From assembly GCA_018673255.1 (NCBI GenBank), contig JABHDC010000160.1:1-40940 (forward strand): a stretch of 40,940 nt of DNA. Direction: 5' to 3'. Of the stretch, positions 16,678 to 22,990 are shown piece after piece. The notes below the pieces were generated by a model, which was not told the DNA's origin, did no database searches, and saw only the letters and a list, made by a program, of their open reading frames with translations. The translations under genes and the position numbers were made by a program. Every line of letters starts with the position of its first letter. Position 1 is the first letter of the stretch. This DNA is from Gemmatimonadota bacterium (GTDB lineage: Bacteria > Latescibacterota > UBA2968 > UBA8231).

Positions 16678-16776
16678 TCAGGCGACGGCCACAGGCTCTG
16701 CGCCCATCAGCTCGCGGGCGATGCTCGCCCGCTCCCACAGATGTTCCGGCCCGTAGCGGACCGTGCTGATATCCAT
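16678..16776 (-). CDS. Small open frame of 32 codons, unassigned
   Basis: An ATG at 16776, five bases after the PhyH stop codon, opens 32 codons of balanced composition (MDISTVRYGPEHLWERASIA at the N-terminus) before a TGA. The close spacing suggests translation coupled to the PhyH gene, but nothing resembles a known family and the frame could be chance or a gene remnant. The remaining DNA from 16408 to 16677 shows no convincing gene, repeat or further promoter. Confidence 0.3.
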   Translation of the reverse strand: MDISTVRYGPEHLWERASIARELMGAEPVAVA

Positions 16777-16781
16777 GAGAA

Positions 16782-17972
16782 TCAGCCCCAGCGGTCTGTT
16801 ACTGCCTCCACACCCAGCCCATCGGGCATCGCCTCGAATCGATAGCTCATCGGCCCTGACTGGTAGCCCGGCACGAATTCCTCGCCTCCGGGCGTCTTGA
16901 GCTGATCGTCCAGCCAGGCGAAGCGTGACCAGAGGATCTCCAGATCCTGAGCCGTGAAGCGCGGCCGCAGTTCGGCATCCTGCGTGAAATCCCCTCCATA
17001 ACCTGGCCGCTCGGGGTGGCCATCGAAGTGCATCTTGTGACTCAGCTTCGATAGCAGGATCACGGTGACGATGCGCCTGCCCTGGCCCGGGTGCAGCACC
17101 TCTACCGCATCGGAGAAACCCTTCGCATCCGCCTCGATCGCCGCGCGCAGGGCAACCTCTATCTGATCACACTCCTGCAGATACAGTGACCTGTGCTGCT
17201 GCCACATCTCCTGCGACTCTGCACACAGAAAGGGTGACGGATCGCCCCGTCGATGCTGCCCAAGGACGTAGGGAAACTGCTGGCCACCCAGAGACCGGAA
17301 GCCAAAGTGCACCGTGCGCCGCAGCGTCGGGCTGTAGCTGGACCCCCAGTGCAGGATCAGATTGGTGTAGACCACGGCATCACCGGCATTCAGTTCCACC
17401 TGCAGCGCGTCGGGCAATGGTCGTCTGGGGTTTTCGGCGAGCAGAGCAGTCTCCCGCGCCGTGTTGGGTCGAGCATGACTGCCGGGCACAACCCACAGTA
17501 CCCGATCGTCGTATAGCGGAAGATTCCACTGCAGGTATCCCGGGCCGTTGGCCAACAGGTCTTGCTGCAGCCCAATAACAGGCGCCTGATCGATGGGATG
17601 AATGTCGCGATGCCAGGCAGCCGGGCCGTGGTCACGTTGCGGGTTGCACATCATCATGAATTGTGTAGGTGCCACGGCCGGCGCCTGCATGATCTGCTGG
17701 CTGATCTGCATGGGCCTGCCGAGGATCAGTTCGACGGCCCGCGCCGAATCCGTGTCGTCCACGAGCCCGTCGAATGAGACCAGACGTGGTTGAGCACCCG
17801 TAGCCCAAGTGCCCTCGGCTGGATCATCAGGTCCGGCCTCCTGCCGCCAGATCACGCGCTGCCGCTCGACGAGTCTCTCGAAGGTGGCTCGCATCGCACC
17901 GAGTTCACCGGGTGCGATGATGCCCCGGACGACGACAAAACCGTCTGTATGGAGTTGTTCGGAAAGTGTCAT
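16782..17972 (-). CDS. Phytanoyl-CoA dioxygenase (PhyH)-family Fe(II)/2-oxoglutarate oxygenase
   Basis: A 396-residue oxygenase that should use Fe(II), O2 and 2-oxoglutarate to hydroxylate a small molecule in the cytoplasm. The N-terminus LSEQLHTDGFVVVRGII is the standard opening. The iron triad is H121 and D123 (WHRDIHP) with H208 (LILHWGSSYSP), and R218 is placed to bind 2-oxoglutarate; FWVVPGSH-like sequence VLWVVPGSHARPN lies between. About 50 residues longer than simple PhyH enzymes because of a C-terminal tail. It stands alone, transcribed away from the 69-residue membrane protein gene. PhyH paralogs are abundant in Poribacteria-like genomes, and the substrate here is unknown. Confidence 0.92.
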   Translation of the reverse strand: MTLSEQLHTDGFVVVRGIIAPGELGAMRATFERLVERQRVIWRQEAGPDDPAEGTWATGAQPRLVSFDGLVDDTDSARAVELILGRPMQISQQIMQAPAVAPTQFMMMCNPQRDHGPAAWHRDIHPIDQAPVIGLQQDLLANGPGYLQWNLPLYDDRVLWVVPGSHARPNTARETALLAENPRRPLPDALQVELNAGDAVVYTNLILHWGSSYSPTLRRTVHFGFRSLGGQQFPYVLGQHRRGDPSPFLCAESQEMWQQHRSLYLQECDQIEVALRAAIEADAKGFSDAVEVLHPGQGRRIVTVILLSKLSHKMHFDGHPERPGYGGDFTQDAELRPRFTAQDLEILWSRFAWLDDQLKTPGGEEFVPGYQSGPMSYRFEAMPDGLGVEAVTDRWG

Positions 17973-18040
17973 ATCCGAATGCTACGACGTGTGGGCGGGA
18001 GCCGCCATCACGCGGCCCCGGCGAATCCTTACAGTGGCCA

Positions 18041-18059
18041 GCGTGGGTGTAGACCACGC
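18041..18059. repeat. Inverted repeat GCGTGG-N7-CCACGC
   Basis: Six-base perfect arms centred at 18050, about 132 bp upstream of the start site predicted from the weak sigma-54-like element at 18156. Position suits an activator site but the sequence differs from the TGTGCG operator, so any link is speculative. Confidence 0.3.
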
Positions 18060-18155
18060 GCTACGGGAGTGTTACCTGAGGGTGCCAGTGGTGCCGGTCG
18101 CGCAGATCCACATGCTGACCGGGCACACGAGGAATCGCCAATCGGGTTCACCCTT

Positions 18156-18171
18156 CGGCACGCTTCGTGCA
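18156..18171 (+). promoter_or_regulatory. Possible sigma-54 promoter for the 69-residue membrane protein
   Basis: CGGCACG-N4-GTGCA keeps the invariant GG-N10-GC and differs from TGGCACG-N4-TTGCA at two other positions. The predicted start would be near 18182, 38 bases before the ATG. No TGTGCG operator is seen upstream, so this is weaker than the two sites near the kinase operon. Confidence 0.35.
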
Positions 18172-18219
18172 TAGCGATTGTCGTGTGCCAATGTCCCACG
18201 TAACTTTGAAGGGTGACCC

Positions 18220-18429
18220 ATGACCGATCACAGTGACGCACCGATGACGAAAGACGAAGCGCACATGCACTGGGGCCTGACCTACCTGCGCGAAGACGTC
18301 CAGGAGCTACGCCGAGAGGTCCGCGATCTGACGCGTGAGATGAATCTACGCTTCAGTCGGCAGACGGCGACGATGATCGGCGCTATGGTGACCATCGCCG
18401 CCGCCATCATCGGTGCAGTCAAGCTGTAG
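18220..18429 (+). CDS. Small coiled-coil membrane protein (69 residues), function unknown
   Basis: Residues 18-46 (LTYLREDVQELRREVRDLTR and onward) form a charged heptad-like helix; residues 50-68 (ATMIGAMVTIAAAIIGAVKL) form one transmembrane segment at the C-terminus. This resembles XhlA-like or other tail-anchored small proteins, but no family is certain. A GAAGGGTGA box sits just before the ATG. It lies between the divergent PhyH gene and the convergent DUF4886 gene. Given a possible sigma-54 promoter it might be conditionally expressed. Confidence 0.75.
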   Translation: MTDHSDAPMTKDEAHMHWGLTYLREDVQELRREVRDLTREMNLRFSRQTATMIGAMVTIAAAIIGAVKL

Positions 18430-18506
18430 CGCAGCCCACCACCGTCATAGGATTGTATCCCACCATCACGTCGTCGACCGTGAGCACGTCCGCCCCTCGG
18501 GATCGC

Positions 18507-19370
18507 TCACCTGGTCGCAACGACCGCGTCGTGGGCGACACCTGCCAGGAAACGCTGATCTTCCTCGTCCAGACCGAGTGGACAGAAAGAGGATGTGCAC
18601 ACATCGCGTCCAGTCAGGGTCTCAAACCACGTCGCGCTGGCCACGTAACAGCCGCGGACATTGAGGTGCTTCGGGTCGAGACGCAATTCGGGAATCCCAC
18701 GGAGCGTGTCGACGGCTTCCCACCAGTAACCGATGACATGGTTGTTCACCTGGCGGGGCAGAGCGGGTGGCTCTGGTTGATCAAAGTTGTAGCCGGCATC
18801 CAACTCGTACTTCCCGTCCGGTCCCTGCTCCCTCGCCTGTTGCAGAGCCGGCCCCGTAGGCAGCGTGCGCAGGCCGAGTTCCGCGACAAGATCAGCATAC
18901 ACGACGCAGATCCTCTCGTGCATCTGTCTCGTGGTCAGCTGCCATTCGGCCAGCAGAGGTGCATCGCTGCGATAAGCCCACGTGTGGTGTAGCAGGATCT
19001 CGGCCTGCGGCGCCAACTCGCGCACCAGGCCGATCAGCTTGTCGAGCCAGGGCCGGTAGGTTTCCTCGCACCAGCTGTCGACGCTGGCCTGCTGCAATGT
19101 CACCACATCCCACTCTCTTGCGACCAGCATCTGCCGCAGTGTTCCCTGCCGTGGATCATCACCAATCGCCGCACCATCGTTGTAGGTGACGAAGTCGGGG
19201 GTGGCATCGCTGTAGCGATGCAGATTCCAGTGCTTTTCCAGCGGACAGCCTCCGATGTTGGCACGTCCAATGGTCCACGTAAACTGCAAGGGCTCCCCGA
19301 TCTGGCGCAGGTACGTCAGCGCATTGTCTGCGAAACTGTTACCGATCGTCAGCAGTTCCTGGTGGCTCAT
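18507..19370 (-). CDS. DUF4886 / SGNH-like hydrolase
   Basis: A 287-residue protein with the hallmarks of DUF4886: LLTIGNSFADNALTYLRQIG at the N-terminus, where the Ser in GNSF is the candidate nucleophile; WDVVTLQQAS in the middle; and HLNVRGCYVASATWFETLTG near the end, with His as the candidate base. These proteins are related to SGNH esterases and are often found in polysaccharide gene clusters. No signal peptide is visible. The ATG overlaps the stop of the enolase-superfamily gene as ATGA, so the two are coupled. A de-esterifying step on a sugar acid is a reasonable guess. Confidence 0.82.
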   Translation of the reverse strand: MSHQELLTIGNSFADNALTYLRQIGEPLQFTWTIGRANIGGCPLEKHWNLHRYSDATPDFVTYNDGAAIGDDPRQGTLRQMLVAREWDVVTLQQASVDSWCEETYRPWLDKLIGLVRELAPQAEILLHHTWAYRSDAPLLAEWQLTTRQMHERICVVYADLVAELGLRTLPTGPALQQAREQGPDGKYELDAGYNFDQPEPPALPRQVNNHVIGYWWEAVDTLRGIPELRLDPKHLNVRGCYVASATWFETLTGRDVCTSSFCPLGLDEEDQRFLAGVAHDAVVATR

Positions 19371-20644
19371 CTCACCCCTTCACCGTCGGCCCACACCGGG
19401 CCGTCTGCTGTTTCCTTCCACAGTCGCTCGAAGGACGCCGGATCATCCTCCCCTTCCCAGAAGTCTGTCACCACATCATTTGCATAGGACGGCGGTGGCC
19501 CGGGCACCTCGAAATGATGCAGGCGTTCATGGTAGCGCATGTTGTCGTGATCGCCGGGCTGGCTCGGGTCGTGGCGCAGATGGATGGTGAGACCGCTACC
19601 GTAACGAACCCGCACCAGGCTCGGTGGCGGATCGGCCACCACCGCCTCAGCACAACACGCCAGACGATCTCGATCCAATTCGACGCCAAGTCCCGGTCCC
19701 TCCGGCACCGACACACTGCCACTGACAACCGGCATGGTCTGGGTCGTGACATCCTCTTTCCACAGATGGCAGATGTTGACGTGATCGATCGTCGCCTGGC
19801 GCACGACGGCCACTTCGTGGGCCAGAAAGGCCTGGTTGATGGTCCCACCTGCCTGCTGATACATGATGGGCGTGTCCGCCATGTCCGCCACGGCACCCAG
19901 CTTGAGTCCCAGCCCGATCGGCGCGTGGCCCGCCATATAGCCATCGACCAATCCCTTGATCATGAATTCGGCCGGCCCATGGTGGATGATAATCGGAAGC
20001 CGACAGGTCTGTCTGAGCAGTCGCCAGCCTTCCTCGTCTGTTGCCCGCACGATATCCTCAAAACGACCCGAAACAGTGAAGCCCTCGAGCGCCTCAACGA
20101 TCGGACGCATGGTGTAGTAATCTGAGTTCGCATTGAAGTCGTAGTGGATCTTGAACCAGGGCGGTGCTACCGCCTGCATCGCTTCGGCCTGAGCGATCAC
20201 GTTCTGCACCTCGTCGACGTGGTATTTCATCCAGCGGTAACCACGCGCAGCGGCCTGACGCACTTCTTCGGCCATCGCCGCCGGTTCCTGTGACACGGTC
20301 CAGGCGGCGACGGGGATCCAGGACCGCACCTTCGGTCCCATCAGTTTCCAGGCGGGCTGCCCCAGGTGTTTCCCCATCAGGTCGTACATGGCCATGCTGA
20401 GACCCAGTTCCGACTCGGTGTTGATCCAGTCGAAGGGGTCTGCACCTACACAGAGCTCGCGCACCTTCTCGACGTCGTGGCCACCACCCCAGGTCTCACC
20501 GATTCCTTCGAGGCCCGTGTCGGTATGCAGGATATACACCGTCCGAGACTGGATGGCCGGGCCATGATAACGCTGCAGCGTATGGCTGTTGAAGTCGTGG
20601 TAGGGCGGTCGGATTGGCACGACTTCCACGTCGGTGATGTGCAT
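19367..20644 (-). CDS. Enolase-superfamily (mandelate racemase/muconate lactonizing enzyme) protein
   Basis: A 425-residue member of the MR/MLE group, usually sugar-acid dehydratases. A capping domain at residues 1-110 is followed by a barrel with the KxH motif (K140-Y-H142), first metal ligand D169 with N171 (IHYDFNAN) and second ligand E196 (GRFEDIV). Odd point: the third acidic ligand, expected about 25 residues later, falls on IIIHHGP, giving His221/His222 instead of Glu or Asp. The C-terminal KLGAVADMADTPIMYQQAGG region is family-like. A GAGGTGA ribosome box precedes the ATG. It lies 9 bp after a sugar isomerase gene and is coupled to the DUF4886 gene. Confidence 0.88.
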   Translation of the reverse strand: MHITDVEVVPIRPPYHDFNSHTLQRYHGPAIQSRTVYILHTDTGLEGIGETWGGGHDVEKVRELCVGADPFDWINTESELGLSMAMYDLMGKHLGQPAWKLMGPKVRSWIPVAAWTVSQEPAAMAEEVRQAAARGYRWMKYHVDEVQNVIAQAEAMQAVAPPWFKIHYDFNANSDYYTMRPIVEALEGFTVSGRFEDIVRATDEEGWRLLRQTCRLPIIIHHGPAEFMIKGLVDGYMAGHAPIGLGLKLGAVADMADTPIMYQQAGGTINQAFLAHEVAVVRQATIDHVNICHLWKEDVTTQTMPVVSGSVSVPEGPGLGVELDRDRLACCAEAVVADPPPSLVRVRYGSGLTIHLRHDPSQPGDHDNMRYHERLHHFEVPGPPPSYANDVVTDFWEGEDDPASFERLWKETADGPVWADGEGVR

Positions 20645-20653
20645 CTCGTCACC

Positions 20654-21502
20654 TCATCGGGACAGATTCGGTTGGGTCAGCTTGTCCGTAGCGTCGACCA
20701 TCGCTTTCCACGCCTCGAGACTGTACTCCGGTCCAGCCGCGAAAGGAGGCGTCTCGATACACATCGTCCCCGCATAACCACTGTCGGCAGCCTTGCGGAA
20801 GAGGGTTGGCCAGTCGACCCGGCCGTGGCCGGGTGCCAGATGGGAATCTCGGTCACCGGCATTGTCAGCCAGATGGTAGGCGGCGAGTCGCTTCTCCATC
20901 ACGTCCTGGATTTCAGGTGCGTCATCGCCCATGGCGCACAAGGCGTGCCCCGTGTCGAGACAGAAACCCAGCGCCGGATGATCGAAGCGCTTGATGATCT
21001 CCAGGAAGTGCGTGGGCACCGAACAGAATCGCCCGCCCGCCGCCGGGAGCATGTTCTCAAGCGCGATCTTGAATCCAAGGGCCTCGGCCGCAGGCAACAG
21101 CACCTCCAGACTCTTGCCAAGGTGCCCCAGATAACGCTCCATCCCTTCCTTGGCCACATCGTAGCGGGTCGTCGTCGGATGCTGGATCCCCACCTTGGCG
21201 CCGACCCGTGCCGCCCGTTCCATCCACAACTGGATCGTCGCCACGGCAGCTTCACGCTGCGTGTTGTAGAAGGAGGAGATATCGTCGGCCGCACCGAAGG
21301 GCAGATGAAAGGTTGAGATCTTCAGACCCGCGTCTTCGAAGACACGGCGATAGGACTCGATCTCCGCATCGGACAACCCTTCCAGCAGAGGCGGGGCTCC
21401 TTCAATGCCTGACAGACCCGCGGCCAGACAGATATCCCGGATCTGTTCTGCTGATTTCCCGATGAAGCTGTAACCCGTCGTTGTGTAAGACCACTGTGCC
21501 AT
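20654..21502 (-). CDS. Sugar phosphate isomerase/epimerase (xylose-isomerase-like TIM barrel)
   Basis: A 282-residue barrel of the AP-endonuclease-2 superfamily. Expected metal ligands are visible: Glu in KIALENMLP, Asp and His in GFCLDTGHALC, a His in YHLADN, HGRVDW, and the C-terminal Glu in MCIETPPF. The opening QWSYTTTGYSFIGKSAEQI is a typical first strand and helix. An AGAGGGG box lies upstream of the ATG. First gene of a three-gene unit with the enolase-superfamily and DUF4886 genes, which together could convert a sugar or sugar acid; this is inference from order and family chemistry. It is not closely similar to the other isomerase at 13922. Confidence 0.9.
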   Translation of the reverse strand: MAQWSYTTTGYSFIGKSAEQIRDICLAAGLSGIEGAPPLLEGLSDAEIESYRRVFEDAGLKISTFHLPFGAADDISSFYNTQREAAVATIQLWMERAARVGAKVGIQHPTTTRYDVAKEGMERYLGHLGKSLEVLLPAAEALGFKIALENMLPAAGGRFCSVPTHFLEIIKRFDHPALGFCLDTGHALCAMGDDAPEIQDVMEKRLAAYHLADNAGDRDSHLAPGHGRVDWPTLFRKAADSGYAGTMCIETPPFAAGPEYSLEAWKAMVDATDKLTQPNLSR

Positions 21503-21665
21503 CCTCTGCCCCTCTCACTGGAATTGTGTTCGGGTGGACCTCGTAATCCGAGGCGTCCCGAATCTGAGCACGGATGTATGTTGATGCGTGCACGCCACGA
21601 GTGCAACCTGCAACACCCCCGGAGCGCTCCTCGTGGCAGAACTCCGCCGTCACACCGTACGCGAC

Positions 21666-21699
21666 AAAGGCGGCCACCGTGCTGCGAACGGTGACCGCC
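21666..21699 (-). terminator. Rho-independent-type terminator after the PD40 lipoprotein gene
   Basis: On the minus strand, a 12-bp stem (21699-21688 with 21680-21669, one U-G wobble) encloses a 7-base loop and is followed by TTT. It lies 88 bp beyond the lipoprotein stop and upstream of the isomerase gene, which has the same orientation. Confidence 0.55.
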
Positions 21700-21786
21700 C
21701 CATCAGGCCAGGAACCGTGTCCTGGCGACGTCGCCACGGAGGAGCCAGCGACGGGGTGTGTCGCGCCTTCACAAGACGCGAGAATT

Positions 21787-22740
21787 CTACTGGTTGTTGA
21801 GCAACCAGCCCGGTGCGTCCTGCCCGGTGGTGCCGCCCGACACATTCACGGGCAGTGTCGCCGAGAGTCGTGCCACATACGCCTGGTATCCACCAACGCC
21901 GTCGGCTTCCCAGCCGGTCCAGACGATGTGCGAGCCGTCCGGCGAGTACCGGGGGTGAAGATCGGCGCCGGGACGCGTGATCAGCCGTCGCTGCGCCACA
22001 CCTTCGGACGTCATCAGATAGATGTCGGCGGCACTGCCCTCTGCCGCATCCCGGGTCGAAACGAAGACGATGCTCTTGCCATCTGGCGACCAGTGGGGCA
22101 TGGCGTCGGTCGCCGGATCTGTCGTCAGTCGCTGCAGGTCCGTGCCGTCGACATTCACCGTGTAGATGTCGAAATCAGGGATATTGACGCCGGCTCGGTT
22201 CGATGACCAGACGATCCGCTTCCCGTCAGGCGACCATCCCGCCATCGTGTCCAGACCATCGTCATCCGTGAGACGTTGCTGGTCAGACCCATCGGCATTC
22301 ATCGTGTAGATCTCGGTCTGCCCATCGCGGTCCGATGTGAAGACGATGCGCTCACCATCCGGCGACCAGGAGGCCAGCCAGTTGTTGCTCTGCGTCGTGA
22401 GGACCGTGGGTTGGCTGCCATCCGCATTCATGACCCAGATGTTCTGGGACGAAGCCGTCTTGCGGGTGAAGACGATCCGTGAACCATCCGGTGCGCCCTG
22501 CGGCTGCCAGTCGTCTGCACCGGAGGTCAGGCGGATCTGATTCGAGCCGTCGGCATCGGCCACGAAGATCGAGGATTGATCGCCCTCGAGCAGGCTCACG
22601 ATGACCTGATGTGAAAAGACCGACGTGTCACCCGTGTCCGGTGCCCCCGAAGAGGTGGGATTGCCACCATCGTCATCGCTGCAACCGATGCCGAGGGCTA
22701 CCGTCATCGCCAGACTCGCTGCAAACACTGATCGCTTCAT
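21787..22740 (-). CDS. PD40 (TolB-type) beta-propeller lipoprotein
   Basis: A 317-residue lipoprotein. The signal peptide MKRSVFAASLAMTVALGIGC ends in a lipobox, with Cys20 as the lipid site and SDDDGG after it, so it should be anchored in the envelope. From about residue 55 there are six PD40 repeats, each with a WSPDG-like turn (HWSPDGKSIVFVS, GWSPDGKRIVWSS, SWSPDGERIVFTS) and alternating DIY/IWVMNADGS strands, making a six-bladed propeller like TolB. Such domains bind proteins or sugars. The start at 22740 is backed by the signal peptide. It follows a sigma-54 promoter at 22816 with three operator copies further upstream, so it is the likely output of the adjacent NtrC-family regulator. 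Confidence 0.92.
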   Translation of the reverse strand: MKRSVFAASLAMTVALGIGCSDDDGGNPTSSGAPDTGDTSVFSHQVIVSLLEGDQSSIFVADADGSNQIRLTSGADDWQPQGAPDGSRIVFTRKTASSQNIWVMNADGSQPTVLTTQSNNWLASWSPDGERIVFTSDRDGQTEIYTMNADGSDQQRLTDDDGLDTMAGWSPDGKRIVWSSNRAGVNIPDFDIYTVNVDGTDLQRLTTDPATDAMPHWSPDGKSIVFVSTRDAAEGSAADIYLMTSEGVAQRRLITRPGADLHPRYSPDGSHIVWTGWEADGVGGYQAYVARLSATLPVNVSGGTTGQDAPGWLLNNQ

Positions 22741-22815
22741 GGTGATCTCTCTCTTGCTGGGCACTGAGCGGCCCATGGTGTGGGAACTGGGTGATGCTTG
22801 CTTTCCCGGTCTCTT

Positions 22816-22831
22816 TGCAAGCCCCGTACCA
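22816..22831 (-). promoter_or_regulatory. Sigma-54 (-24/-12) promoter of the PD40 lipoprotein gene
   Basis: The minus strand reads TGGTACG-N4-TTGCA, one change from the TGGCACG-N4-TTGCA consensus, with GG-N10-GC intact. The start site is predicted at 22805, giving a 64-base leader before the ATG at 22740. Confidence 0.8.
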
Positions 22832-22850
22832 TGGCGAAAGAGGATCGTTG

Positions 22851-22863
22851 TATCTAGCTGATT
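22851..22863 (-). promoter_or_regulatory. Possible IHF-type bending site
   Basis: The minus strand reads AATCAGCTAGATA, one mismatch from WATCARNNNNTTR, inside an AT-rich patch between the sigma-54 promoter and its operators, about 50 bp upstream of the predicted start. This is where IHF normally bends DNA at such promoters. Short degenerate motif, so uncertain. Confidence 0.35.
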
Positions 22864-22920
22864 TATATGTATTTGGAACCGATTGTAGACACTGTATCCG
22901 TCGATGGGATCTGGTGTCAG

Positions 22921-22936
22921 TGTGCGAGGCTGCACA
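22921..22936. promoter_or_regulatory. Activator operator C (TGTGCG-N4-TGCACA)
   Basis: Eleven of twelve positions match TGTGCG-N4-CGCACA; the wider palindrome GTGTGC-N6-GCACAC is perfect. Centred about 123 bp upstream of the predicted lipoprotein start site, a usual distance for sigma-54 enhancer sites. Confidence 0.7.
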
Positions 22937-22954
22937 CGCTTGACGATGGCGACG

Positions 22955-22970
22955 TGAGCGGGTTCGCACA
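22955..22970. promoter_or_regulatory. Activator operator D1 (TGAGCG-N4-CGCACA)
   Basis: Eleven of twelve positions match the operator. Centred near -157 relative to the predicted lipoprotein start. It lies just past the response regulator stop codon and, together with D2, also forms a 14-bp hairpin. Confidence 0.55.
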
Positions 22971-22972
22971 GG

Positions 22973-22988
22973 TGTGCGAACCCGCTCC
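22973..22988. promoter_or_regulatory. Activator operator D2 (TGTGCG-N4-CGCTCC)
   Basis: Ten of twelve positions match the operator; centre 18 bp from D1, near -175. D1 and D2 are mirror images of one another, so the pair can be read either as two operators or as one everted hairpin with a 14-bp stem and 4-base loop (22956-22987). The hairpin could also act as a terminator for the kinase-regulator mRNA, but no T-run follows. Confidence 0.45.
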
Positions 22989-22990
22989 GG

